From the NCBI RefSeq assembly GCF_900167435.1, contig NZ_FUWS01000001.1:187295-251294 (forward strand): a DNA stretch of 64,000 nt, in the 5' to 3' direction. Origin of the DNA: Marinactinospora thermotolerans DSM 45154. Its GTDB lineage: Bacteria > Actinomycetota > Actinomycetes > Streptosporangiales > Streptosporangiaceae. A program made the position numbers and the translations under genes. Below, one piece after another: positions 8,727 to 16,959 of the stretch. A model generated the notes under the pieces. The model was not told the origin of the DNA. It was given only the letters and a program-made list of their open reading frames with translations, and made no database searches. Numbering within the stretch: position 1 is the stretch's first letter; each line of letters opens with the position of its first letter.

Positions 8727-8951
8727 GTGGACGTCTCCGCCACCCACATCGCCTACGACCACGGTGATCACATCAACATCGTCAACATCGACCCGCAGAC
8801 CGCGCGGTCCAGTGACGAACCCGTCTCCGCCGAAGACCTGGCCGTGGGCGGGGACCGCGACGCCACGCTGGCCGCCGCGGGATTCCGGCGTGTCGGTGAG
8901 TGGCGCCGCGAGAACGGTCTGGAGTCGGCGCCGCTGGAACGCACCCGCTGA
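8727..8951 (+). CDS. Small hypothetical protein
   Basis: A 74-residue protein, function not recognised. It begins VDVSATHIAYDHGDHINIVN and ends with an arginine-rich helix-like stretch AAAGFRRVGEWRRENG. It is acidic in the middle and has no signal peptide or membrane segment. The GTG at 8727 is chosen because GGGAGAG lies about eight bases upstream; an in-frame ATG 24 codons earlier has no such site. It stands alone, divergent from the glycan operon and followed by a strong hairpin, so it is probably monocistronic. Confidence 0.6.
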   Translation: MDVSATHIAYDHGDHINIVNIDPQTARSSDEPVSAEDLAVGGDRDATLAAAGFRRVGEWRRENGLESAPLERTR

Positions 8952-8980
8952 CGGGGCGTGGCCGCGGTGGACGTAGAGAC

Positions 8981-9012
8981 GGGCCCCGCCCTCTGCTCAG
9001 AGGACGGGGCCC
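8981..9012. terminator. Bidirectional hairpin terminator
   Basis: Arms of 14 bases starting GGGCCCCG and ending CGGGGCCC, with one wobble pair and loop GCTC. It sits between two convergent genes (small + gene ending 8951, stress protein ending 9056), so it can serve both. Confidence 0.8.
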
Positions 9013-9055
9013 GCGTAGGCCGGCGGGGCGGAGAGCGCCCCGTTTCCGGGCGGGA

Positions 9056-9541
9056 TCACGGTTCCTGGGGCGCGGAGTCGAGAAGGCGTCGGGCCTGCTC
9101 GGCGTACTCCGGCTTGACGACGATGTCGTAGCGGTCCGCCCGCAGACCGCGGAGTGAGGAGAAGTCCCGCCTTCCCCCCTGGAGCGCATGCCCCACCAGA
9201 CCGAAGATCGCCCCGGCGATGGCGCCCCACACCAGACCGCCGAGGACGAGTACCGCCCACGAGCCCACCCCCGCCGTGAACAGGGCCAGGAAGAGCCCGA
9301 TCAACAACCCGAACCACGCCCCCGCGGCGGCACCGCCTCCCGTGGCCCGCAGGTTGGTCACCCGGCCGGTCACCTGTTCCACCAGGCGGATGCCCACGCC
9401 CACGATGGCGGTGTGCTCCACCGGGAACTCCCGATCCGACAGGTGGTCCACCGCGGCCTGGGCGTGCAGGTAGTCGTGGTAGCTCGCGACGGTCTCGCCC
9501 GATCCCAGGGGACCGGACTCCTGTGGCGCCGGTACCGTCAT
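9056..9541 (-). CDS. General stress protein 17M-like protein with glycine-zipper membrane region
   Basis: A 161-residue protein resembling the general stress protein 17M (YflT-type) domain. The N-terminal part SYHDYLHAQAAVDHLSD and VEHTAIVGVGIRLVEQV is the alpha/beta domain. Residues about 70-120 form a glycine-rich hydrophobic segment, two probable membrane helices. The C-terminal part RADRYDIVVKPEYAEQARRLL is again soluble. The ATG at 9541 follows GAGGAGGAGG at good spacing. Its role is not known beyond the general stress association of the family in firmicutes. Confidence 0.75.
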   Translation of the reverse strand: MTVPAPQESGPLGSGETVASYHDYLHAQAAVDHLSDREFPVEHTAIVGVGIRLVEQVTGRVTNLRATGGGAAAGAWFGLLIGLFLALFTAGVGSWAVLVLGGLVWGAIAGAIFGLVGHALQGGRRDFSSLRGLRADRYDIVVKPEYAEQARRLLDSAPQEP

Positions 9542-9663
9542 CGGCCTCCTCCTCACCTCGTTCCCCGTGCCGGGTCGCACCCGGACACCCGTGTCAGGAG
9601 ACGCCCCTACCCTTGAGGACCCCGCTGTCACATGGGGGGCCGGCCCCGGAAGGGGACACGTGG

Positions 9664-9834
9664 TCACGAGGTCTCCTGAGCACCCCCGCGGTGTGGAGTG
9701 GCCGGGCCCGCCGCGCGGATGGCGGCGAAGACCCGTCCCAGCCATTGGGGGGAAGGGTCCCGGTCGATCTCGTCGAGGACGCGGTCGAGCAGTTCGTCGT
9801 CGGAGAGCTTCTCCCATTCGGTCGCCTCGCTCAC
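9664..9834 (-). CDS. Small hypothetical protein, paralogue of the product at 22223-22381
   Basis: A 56-residue acidic protein whose core is WEKLSDDELLDRVLDEI followed by GRVFAAIRAAG. The product at 22223-22381 has the same layout (MTDEELLDVTSELI then ALVRAIAHAG). Function is not recognised; two amphipathic helices are likely. The GTG at 9834 is chosen because GGAGGAG lies seven bases upstream; an in-frame ATG at about 9893 with GGAGA further away would add 20 residues. Confidence 0.6.
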   Translation of the reverse strand: MSEATEWEKLSDDELLDRVLDEIDRDPSPQWLGRVFAAIRAAGPATPHRGGAQETS

Positions 9835-10467
9835 CGGCGGCTCCTCCGGTTCGTTCGGTCGTCGTCCGCAGCGTCCTGCGGCGTTTTCCGACATCCCAGG
9901 GTAAAGGTCTCCTCTGACAGGGGGAACGGGGTCTGCCGCGCGCGCACAGGCCGACCGCGCCGCGTCCAAGAGAAGCGAGGGACAGGGGAACCGGTCCCTT
10001 CCCCGTCCTTCGCGGACTCGTCGAAGGGGCACGGCGCGGCCCCCGGCGGAAAGGGCGCGGGAACCGCGGCGGGACGTTCTCTAGCTCCTCGACCGGCTCA
10101 CGAGGGACGATCCGCCTCACGGGATCGATAAGGGCCTGCGGGGAACGAGGGATCCGTCCCCTGGGAAAGCACGTGGACAGGGGCGTCGACGGCGGCCCGC
10201 CGGAGCGGACGCCACGCCTCGGCACGGCTCACGGGGAGACCGGATGTGGACACGATGCGCCGGGGCGTCGGTACGGGACCCGGCCGGAACCGCGCCTTCG
10301 GGGTCGGCGCCTCTTCGCGCGGGCGCCGCCGGCCGGAGCGCGGCCCCGAAGGGTTGCCCCAGGTTCGCCGGCCCGCCCCGGGAGTCCCCGGGCCGAGCCC
10401 GTCGGAGCCGCGGCCCCTCCAACGGCCGCCCGTGGAGGGCGGTCCCGCGTCCCCGGCGGCCCTCCGC
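9835..10467. other. Intergenic region without a recognised gene
   Basis: About 630 bases of very high GC content. Reading frames here on both strands are arginine- and proline-rich with no recognisable domain and no good ribosome binding site, so they look like GC artefacts. No RNA gene was recognised. The part near 9890-9920 is less GC-rich and could hold the promoter of the leftward small gene. Confidence 0.5.
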
Positions 10468-10656
10468 CTAGTCCGGCGGTTCGGGGGTGGCGGAATCCTC
10501 GATCTCGTCCTCGTCAGGCTTGCGGTCCTCCCCCTCGACCTTTCCCTGCGGCCGGTCGACCGGACGCGCCGAGTCCTCCAGCGACGCGGGGAGTCCGGGG
10601 TCGCCCGGCGGCAGCGGCGGATCGGGGGTGAGGGGGTGGTCGTCTGCTTCACTCAT
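10468..10656 (-). CDS. Small acidic, proline-rich hypothetical protein
   Basis: A 62-residue protein rich in Pro, Asp and Glu (begins MSEADDHPLTPDPPLPPGD, ends DEDEIEDSATPEPPD). It has no hydrophobic segment and is likely disordered. It lies 28 bases after the stop of the 5'-nucleotidase in the same direction, so it may be the second gene of that transcript. The site upstream of the ATG (GGGGG) is poor; it is kept because composition is unlike the arginine-rich shadow frames around it. Confidence 0.45.
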   Translation of the reverse strand: MSEADDHPLTPDPPLPPGDPGLPASLEDSARPVDRPQGKVEGEDRKPDEDEIEDSATPEPPD

Positions 10657-10684
10657 GACCGCCCCCTACCCCCCGCGCCGGGGA

Positions 10685-12526
10685 TCATCCGATCCGGACG
10701 ATCCGCCCCTCGCCCCCTTCGGGATAGTCCGCGGCGGTGACACGGCCGCCGAGTTCCTCCGTCAGGTAACCGAGCAGCGCCTGCTGGTAGGTCATGCCCA
10801 CCGAGGTGAAGGGCAGGCCCCGGAACGGGTACTGGTCGCCACCGCGGGCGGAGAAGTCGTTGGTGACGATCGAGATTCCGGCACCGTCCACGACCTGACC
10901 GTCGGCGACGATCACGGTCCCGTCGTCCAACGTGGCCTCGCGCACCCGCTCCCCCGCCCGCACGACGGTGCCCGCGTCGTCCACCTGCTGTGCGGTGCGC
11001 GCCGGGTCGTAGGTGAAGCGCACCCCCGCCACCTGGGCGAATCTGCCGTCCGCGGCGGGCGCGGAGGAGACCGCGTTCTCCAGCAGCTCCTTGACCTGGG
11101 CCCGCGGCACGTCCGGGACGACCGCGACGAAGTTGGCGAAGGGCGCGACGGCGTAGGTGTCCAGCTCGGTGACGCTCCCCGCAGGGATCAGCGCGTTGTT
11201 GCGGATCCCCCCGCTGTTTTGCAGGGCCACCTGCGGCGCCGCGACCCCGTACCGGTCCGCCTGGTCCCGCCCCGCGTCCAGCAGCGCGTCGGCGAGGAGA
11301 TTGCCGAGGTTGGTCTCCCGCGTGCGCACGCCCGGATCCCGTCTCCCCTCCAGCGCCACATCACTGGAGGCCACGACCCGGGCCTGCAACCCGGCGACGT
11401 AGTCCTCGACCGGCCGGGTCACCTGGCGCCGCACCACCGGGTCCGGGCGGACGGCGTCCGCGCCGACGCCGGAGACGCGCACCGGCCCCGAACGCTCGGC
11501 CACGGAGGTGACGACCCCTCGGGCGTCGAAGTCCACGACGATACGTCCCACGTACTTGTAGTCGCCGGCGGTGGTCACCACGGGAACGTCGACGCCCTCG
11601 GCGTCAACGGCGTACAGCGGGTAGCGCAGCGGTTCCCCCGTCTGAGGGTCGCGTGTGATGGTGTCCCCCGGGACGAGGGGATCGTCGTCCGCGGCCAGCA
11701 GCTCGTCGCCGCCTCCGGCGATGGCCACGTCCACGTCCCGCAGCCGCGCGAGGAGCGCGCGGTCCTCATGGATGCCCTGGAGATGGGAGATGAGGATGAT
11801 CTTGTCGATCCCCCGCGCGGTGAGCGCGTCGACCTCGGCCTGTATCGCGCCGCGCACATCGGGGTCGACCACGACGTCGCGCGGGCTGGAGATCGACGCC
11901 AGCGCCGGCGTGGTGGCGCCGACCACGCCGATCTGCTCGCCGCGCTGGCGCACGACCGTGCTGGAGGCGATTCCGCCCTGCTCGGCGAGTCCGGCCAGGG
12001 CCGGCTCGGCCGACACGTCGAGGTTGGCCGACAGGAAGGGGGGTCGTCCCGGCACACCCGATACGTAGTCGGCGAGGATGTCGGGACCGAGATCGAACTC
12101 GTGGTTGCCGATCGCGACCGCGTCGTAGTCGATCCGGCCGGCGGCCAGCGAGTCGTAGAAGGGGACCCCCTTGTCCAGGCTCGCCGCGAACTGCGGACCG
12201 GCCAGGAAGTTGTCCCCGGATGAGAGGGTGAGCACGCCGCGCCGACGTGATTCGCCCGCGCCCGCGTTGGCCGGATCGCGCTCGGTCTCGCGCAGTTGGC
12301 GCACCAGGGTGGCGAACCTGGCCACGCCCCCGTAGTCGGGATCGGCGGGCGCGCCGAGCAGCTGCGACTCGCCGTCGTTGTTGTGCAGGATCGTCAGCGT
12401 GAAGTCAGCCCGGTCGGCGTGCTGCCCGGCCGAAGCCGCCGCAGCCGGCGGGGCGGCCCCCACGGTGAGCACCAACGCCACGGCCACGGCCACGACGCGG
12501 CGGGTCTGGGAGGCGGTTCTCGTCAT
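10685..12526 (-). CDS. Secreted 5'-nucleotidase / 2',3'-cyclic phosphodiesterase (UshA-like)
   Basis: A 613-residue exported metallophosphatase. Residues 1-31 are a signal peptide ending AAPPAAAASA. The N-terminal calcineurin-like domain has ILHNNDGESQ (metal ligands), SSGDNFLAGP, IGNHEFDLG and later LISHLQGIHED. The C-terminal 5'-nucleotidase domain has ETNLGNLLADALLDAG, the substrate-binding QNSGGIRNN, and VAPFANFVAVV. It probably dephosphorylates nucleotides outside the cell to scavenge phosphate and nucleosides. Usual length for the family is 550-650. The neighbouring small gene downstream may be co-transcribed; the upstream Spo0M gene is separate. Confidence 0.9.
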   Translation of the reverse strand: MTRTASQTRRVVAVAVALVLTVGAAPPAAAASAGQHADRADFTLTILHNNDGESQLLGAPADPDYGGVARFATLVRQLRETERDPANAGAGESRRRGVLTLSSGDNFLAGPQFAASLDKGVPFYDSLAAGRIDYDAVAIGNHEFDLGPDILADYVSGVPGRPPFLSANLDVSAEPALAGLAEQGGIASSTVVRQRGEQIGVVGATTPALASISSPRDVVVDPDVRGAIQAEVDALTARGIDKIILISHLQGIHEDRALLARLRDVDVAIAGGGDELLAADDDPLVPGDTITRDPQTGEPLRYPLYAVDAEGVDVPVVTTAGDYKYVGRIVVDFDARGVVTSVAERSGPVRVSGVGADAVRPDPVVRRQVTRPVEDYVAGLQARVVASSDVALEGRRDPGVRTRETNLGNLLADALLDAGRDQADRYGVAAPQVALQNSGGIRNNALIPAGSVTELDTYAVAPFANFVAVVPDVPRAQVKELLENAVSSAPAADGRFAQVAGVRFTYDPARTAQQVDDAGTVVRAGERVREATLDDGTVIVADGQVVDGAGISIVTNDFSARGGDQYPFRGLPFTSVGMTYQQALLGYLTEELGGRVTAADYPEGGEGRIVRIG

Positions 12527-12659
12527 GGACGGCTCCTGTCCGGAGGTACGCGGTCACTCCCCGTGAATCGCCGGGGAACCGTCCATGCTAGGCCCGCGAG
12601 AGAACGGAGCGGGCGGGAAAAGGTCGCGGTCGGGTCACCGACCGCCCCGCCGTGGGCCG

Positions 12660-13664
12660 TTACTCCTCGTCGCCCTCGTCCTCCTCGCCCTCGAAGAAGT
12701 CACCGATCTCGTCGACGACCTCGGCCGCGACCATTCCGGCCACCACACCGCCGGCCACGCCCAGTCCGACGGCCGCCGCGGTCCCCAGTCCGCTGCCGCC
12801 GTGGTCGTCGTGGCCGTGGTAGCCGGGGTGCCCGCCCTCGTAGCCGTAATGGCCGCCCTCGTACCCGTAGTGGCCGTGGCCCCCGAAGAGGGCGCGGTGG
12901 CGCTCCAGCGCCCCGGCCACCCAGGAGTCGACCTTGGCGGTCCAGTCGTCGTACCCGGCCTCGGCGTGCTCGACCCGGAACCGCCCGTAGAGGTCCTGCC
13001 CCTCGGTGAACATCCCCCCGCGGCGGTCGAACTCGATGATGACGTCCATGCCGTGCGGATCTGCGACGAAGCTGACCTCGACCTCGTTGACCTCGTGGGC
13101 GTAACGCGGCGAGGGGTGGAACTCGATCTCCTGGAAGAACGGGAACTCCTGGGCCGTCCCGGCCAGGTGCCCGGCCTCGACGTCGGCCCCCTTCAGGACG
13201 AATCCGAGCCGGTGCAGGGCCTCAAGGACGCGGTCCTGGACCGGTAGAGGGTGGACGAGCACCCGGTCCAGGTCGCCCTTGTCGGCGGCGCGGTCGACGA
13301 CGACGTCGGTACGCAGGCCCAGGACCATCCCTGGCAGGGAGCCGCCGCCGGCCTCGGTGAGCGGGGTCTGCCAGGGGATCGGGAAGCGGAACGGGATGGA
13401 GTGGCGCTCCCCCGCCGCGAGCCGGAAGGAGCCGGCGACCGGGATGCGCGCGAACTCCGCGCCCACCTCGGCGTCATGTCCGTCGAGTTCGACACGGCTC
13501 ACCAGGGCGAGGACGATCTCCTCGATATCGACGTCCACCTCGCCCCCGGCCAGCTCGACGTGTCCTTCGAGGAACGTCCCCGGACGCACCTCGGGGTTGG
13601 CCAACACCGTGTCGACCGTGGGACCACCAACACCAAACATGGAGAGAACGCGCTTGAAGACCAT
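12660..13664 (-). CDS. Spo0M-family protein with Gly/His/Tyr-rich tail
   Basis: A 334-residue arrestin-like protein of the Spo0M family (VFKRVLSMFGVGGPTVDTVL at the N terminus, beta-rich body to about residue 240). In Bacillus Spo0M affects sporulation and the cell envelope; the role in actinomycetes is unclear. Residues about 260-290 are a histidine, glycine and tyrosine-rich segment with the unit HYGYEGG occurring twice in tandem, which could bind metal. A glycine/alanine hydrophobic segment (about 298-318) and an acidic end EGEEDEGDEE follow. This tail is longer than in the Bacillus protein (about 258 residues). Confidence 0.82.
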   Translation of the reverse strand: MVFKRVLSMFGVGGPTVDTVLANPEVRPGTFLEGHVELAGGEVDVDIEEIVLALVSRVELDGHDAEVGAEFARIPVAGSFRLAAGERHSIPFRFPIPWQTPLTEAGGGSLPGMVLGLRTDVVVDRAADKGDLDRVLVHPLPVQDRVLEALHRLGFVLKGADVEAGHLAGTAQEFPFFQEIEFHPSPRYAHEVNEVEVSFVADPHGMDVIIEFDRRGGMFTEGQDLYGRFRVEHAEAGYDDWTAKVDSWVAGALERHRALFGGHGHYGYEGGHYGYEGGHPGYHGHDDHGGSGLGTAAAVGLGVAGGVVAGMVAAEVVDEIGDFFEGEEDEGDEE

Positions 13665-13841
13665 TTCGCCCTTCCGAGACGGAACCGGCCCCTTCGGCCG
13701 ACCCGTCCCTCCACCGCCACCCGCAGACGTGATGGCGCACCGGAACTTTCATCGGCTCCAACGCCCCGTCCCCACAGGCGGTTCCGGCTCCCGCGGGTTT
13801 CTCGTGGCCGATCCGCGCCGCGCGCCGTCCCGACCGTGGGC

Positions 13842-14597
13842 TCAGGCCCCCGAACTGGACAGGGCGAAGGCGAGCAGGAAGCCGACGACGGTGATCAGAC
13901 CGATCAGCAGGTGCGCGTCCTCGAAGGCCTCGGGGATCATCGTGTCGGCGACCATCGCCAGGATCGCCCCCGCGGCCAAGGCGGTGATACCGGCGACGAC
14001 CTCGTCGGGAGCCGAACCGAGCAGACCGTACCCCAGCATGGCCGCGATCCCGCTCGCCACGGCGATCGCCATCCACAGCCCGAAGACGTACCCGCGCCCA
14101 CGGCCGGCCCGGCGCATACCCGCGGCGCTGGACAGCCCTTCGGGAACGTTGCTGATGAAGACGGCCGCCACGGTCACCACGCTCACCGCACCGCCGGCCA
14201 GCATGCTGGTACCGATCACGACAGACTCCGGAACCCCGTCGAGCAGCGCTCCCAGCGCGATCGCGTTGCCCGACCCCGGCTGTTGCTCCTCCGAAGGCTG
14301 CCGTCCCCCGGAGCGCTTACGGTGCCGCGCGCCCCTGCGAGCCAGCACCACGTTGCCGGCGGTGTAGAGGACCGCGCCGGCCAACGAGCCGACCACGACC
14401 GGAACGATCCCCGCCCGCTCGTGCGCCTCGGCGACCAGCTCGAACGACACCGCCGACAGCAGCACCCCGGCCCCGAAGGCCATCACCGACGCCAGGACCT
14501 TGGGGCGCACCCGCACGAAGAACCCGACGGCCGCTCCGATCAGCAGGGCGAACCCGGCGAGGAAACCCCATCCGCCCGCTTCCATGACTCCGGCCAT
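13842..14597 (-). CDS. ZIP-family divalent metal transporter
   Basis: A membrane protein of about 251 residues with roughly eight hydrophobic segments. The metal-site helix reads ALLDGVPESVVIG and FISNVPEGLSSAAGM, the second matching the HNxPEG motif of ZIP proteins with Ser for His. A charged histidine- and arginine-rich loop (RRGARHRKRSGG) lies between segments 3 and 4, as in zinc transporters. It is expected to move zinc or a similar metal into the cytoplasm. The start is uncertain: ATG codons at 14597 and 14585 are both possible, and a GTG at 14636 adds a tail. Confidence 0.8.
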   Translation of the reverse strand: MAGVMEAGGWGFLAGFALLIGAAVGFFVRVRPKVLASVMAFGAGVLLSAVSFELVAEAHERAGIVPVVVGSLAGAVLYTAGNVVLARRGARHRKRSGGRQPSEEQQPGSGNAIALGALLDGVPESVVIGTSMLAGGAVSVVTVAAVFISNVPEGLSSAAGMRRAGRGRGYVFGLWMAIAVASGIAAMLGYGLLGSAPDEVVAGITALAAGAILAMVADTMIPEAFEDAHLLIGLITVVGFLLAFALSSSGA

Positions 14598-14707
14598 GCC
14601 CGTCCCGCTGCCCGGCGAACCCCTGGTCATGCGCACGCGAGGGCACGAGCAGGGCGACGCGCCACGGGAAGGACGCGGATGTCACCCCCATGGGGGATGC
14701 TGGAAGC

Positions 14708-15079
14708 ATGCCCGCTTTCGAACCGCTGCCCTTCCCCGGGCAGGGACCTGCGCAGACACCGTCCGACGCAGAACCGCTCATCGAGGTACTGGCCGCGTTG
14801 GCCCGTCGGCAGAGCGAGGCGTTTCGCGGGCACAACGCCGTCGTCGGCGGCTCGCGGGTCGTACATGCGGTGGAGGAGGTCTCCTGGATCGGCGGCGCCA
14901 CGATGCCGGCCCCGGCCTGCCATGTCGGGGTGCACGGTGGGGATCCCACCCGCCTGCGTCCCACGCGCGCCGAGGTCACCTGCCGACGCTGCCGGGCGCG
15001 CCGGCAGGCCCGGCGCGCGGGCGGCGGCTCCGCGCCCCGGGTGGTGGATCCGGCCCAGCTCAGCCTCGACCTGGACTGA
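14708..15079 (+). CDS. Hypothetical protein with possible Cys/His metal site
   Basis: A 123-residue protein, not assigned to a known family. The N-terminal half is helical and polar (IEVLAALARRQSEAFRGHN). The second half has CHVGVHGG followed about 20 residues later by CRRCRARRQARR, a CxH...CxxC arrangement that could hold zinc and is followed by a strongly basic stretch. The end DPAQLSLDLD is acidic. It lies alone between a leftward transporter and a leftward P450. The ATG at 14708 is near GGAAG; an ATG at 14690 is an alternative. Confidence 0.55.
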   Translation: MPAFEPLPFPGQGPAQTPSDAEPLIEVLAALARRQSEAFRGHNAVVGGSRVVHAVEEVSWIGGATMPAPACHVGVHGGDPTRLRPTRAEVTCRRCRARRQARRAGGGSAPRVVDPAQLSLDLD

Positions 15080-15102
15080 GCCGGGCGGCTTTGGGCCGCA
15101 GA

Positions 15103-16452
15103 TCAGCGCGCAGGGGTCACCCGGAAGTCCAACGCGAAGTGGTCGAGGGTGTGCGGGAGCGGCCGGCCGGGGTCGAGATCGGACGGCTCGGCCAGTTGGT
15201 AGTCCCGTTGACGCACCAGTTCCGCCAGCAGCGCCGTCGTCACGAGCAACACCAGGTTCTGGCCGGGACAGTGGCCTGGGCCACGGCTGAACGGGGCGAG
15301 GGCCCAATTCGCGTCCGCCCGTCCGTCCAACCACACCTCAGGGGTGAAGGCGTCGGCGTAGGGCAGCGCGGGATCCCTCTGGAAGAAGGAGGTGAGGATG
15401 AGGAAGGGCGTCCCCTGCGGCACGTGGGAGCCTCCCCACTCGGTCGGAGCCGTGCTGTCGCGCAGCAGGGCGAGCGTCGTCGGCCACAGCCGGACCGACT
15501 CGAGGACGCAGGCGCGCAGGTAGACCGCCGACACCAGGTCCGGGACGGAAGCCGGATCGCGACCGTCGAGTTCCGCGCGCACCAGCCCCCTTTGCCGCGG
15601 GTGGGTGGCCAGGAGGGCCAGCGCCCGGAAGGCGGCGATGGCCGCGGCGTCGAAGGCGAACAACCAGTGGGGGACCTGTCCCTGGGGCCGGGTCCCGTCC
15701 GTGCTCGGCGTCGCCGCGAGCCGGGCGGCCAGGCTCCCCTCCTCGGCACGTTCCAGATGGGCGGACAGCCCGCGCGCGAAACGCTCGCGTAGGCGGCCGC
15801 GCCCCGGGTGGAAATAGGCCCAGTTCGCGTCGGAGCGCAGCTTGTCGAGCAGGTCGGTCACCTGGTGGTCGTCGCGGGCGGCGTCGCCCAGCACCACCCG
15901 TCGGACGACCCGCCAGAAGGCCGGGTGGAACCGCTGCCAGGTGAGCCGGCCGGTGGCGTCGACCTCCCCCAGCAGCGCCGCGACCTCCTCCCGGGTCTTG
16001 GCCAGGAAGGCGGCAGCCTCATGGTGGGCCGGACGGTCGGCTTCGAGGACCGTCTCGTTGAAGCGACGGCGTTCGTCGCGTTCGGTGTCGCGGGAGATCA
16101 GGACCCCGTGCGGCTGGAAGTGCGCCAGCGCCGCGTGCTTCTCACGGTTGGCGGGAGTGAACGGCTGCGGGGTCTCGGCGAGGACCCGGCCCACGTGCTC
16201 GGCGTCCAGGAGCAGCAGCGCGCGTCGCCCGAGGACGTCGATCCACAGGGGGCCCGTCCCGTATCGGGTCCGCAGCCGGCGCAGCAACCGGGAGGCGTGC
16301 CGATCCGCGTCGACCTTGGCGGCGAGGGCGACCATGGGACGGCGCCGGAGGATGACACCGCGCGCCACGTTGGGCGCCAACACGGTCAGGGCCACCCTCA
16401 TGCTGTCCGCGGCCGTGGCCTGGGGGAGCGAGGTACGACTGGACACGGGCAT
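15103..16452 (-). CDS. Cytochrome P450
   Basis: A 449-residue P450 monooxygenase-like protein. The K-helix ExxR is in LESVRLWPTT and the heme-thiolate loop is FSRGPGHCPGQNL near residue 400, where Cys is the iron ligand. The I-helix reads AFDAAAIAAF where AGxET/DT is usual, so the acid is kept but the conserved threonine is alanine. Redox partners are not encoded nearby and the substrate is unknown. The ATG at 16452 is preferred since AGGAG lies four bases upstream; an ATG four codons earlier overlaps that site. Confidence 0.85.
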   Translation of the reverse strand: MPVSSRTSLPQATAADSMRVALTVLAPNVARGVILRRRPMVALAAKVDADRHASRLLRRLRTRYGTGPLWIDVLGRRALLLLDAEHVGRVLAETPQPFTPANREKHAALAHFQPHGVLISRDTERDERRRFNETVLEADRPAHHEAAAFLAKTREEVAALLGEVDATGRLTWQRFHPAFWRVVRRVVLGDAARDDHQVTDLLDKLRSDANWAYFHPGRGRLRERFARGLSAHLERAEEGSLAARLAATPSTDGTRPQGQVPHWLFAFDAAAIAAFRALALLATHPRQRGLVRAELDGRDPASVPDLVSAVYLRACVLESVRLWPTTLALLRDSTAPTEWGGSHVPQGTPFLILTSFFQRDPALPYADAFTPEVWLDGRADANWALAPFSRGPGHCPGQNLVLLVTTALLAELVRQRDYQLAEPSDLDPGRPLPHTLDHFALDFRVTPAR

Positions 16453-16959
16453 GCGACTCCTCATCGGTGCTGCGTGGCCGGGCGTCACAGGCCCCGGCCG
16501 TCGGGATCGGGGCGTCGGTGGTCGGAGGCGGCTTTGCCTCCGGCCACCGACGCCCCGGGCACGTCTGCCCCGGAAGGAGTAGGACAAACAGCGTCAACAG
16601 GACAGGCGATGAGATGTCCGGCAGCAGGCACATCGGTCCCGGGCCTCCCCCCGGTCACAGCGCCCCGCCCCCGTCACATCCGGGGCGCTGGTGAGCGAGG
16701 TCTCAGCGAACGGCGAACGTTTCCGGTGCGGAAACCGCGCCTTGCCAAGGCTTTACATCCACCCGTCCATCTCGTGACGAAGCACACGTTTGAAATCGCG
16801 GAACATCCGGATGAGACCGGGGTGCGCATCGGTTAGAAACGGACGTGGTGCCGGGCGGACCGTGCCATTACCTTCCGCCCCTTTTCTCCATCACCTTCTC
16901 TGCTCTTCGCAGTCGCTTTCTCCTGTTTCTGCCTTCTCCATGTCATGAGGAGTTCTCCC
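16453..16959. promoter_or_regulatory. Divergent intergenic region between P450 and efflux pump
   Basis: About 500 bases without a supported gene. It contains a very strong hairpin (16509-16556, listed separately) and a 13-base palindrome GCCTTGCCAAGGC at 16739-16751. The last 150 bases before the efflux gene (16740-16930) are pyrimidine-rich and lower in GC, the likely promoter and leader region for the pump. Confidence 0.45.
16509..16556. terminator. Long hairpin in divergent region (terminator or leader structure)
   Basis: Arms of 21 bases, beginning GGGGCGTCGGTGG and ending CCACCGACGCCCC, with a single wobble pair and loop GGCTTT. It has terminator strength but lies 57 bases upstream of the P450 start and far from any 3' end, so it would fall in the P450 leader or terminate an unrecognised transcript. 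Confidence 0.6.
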
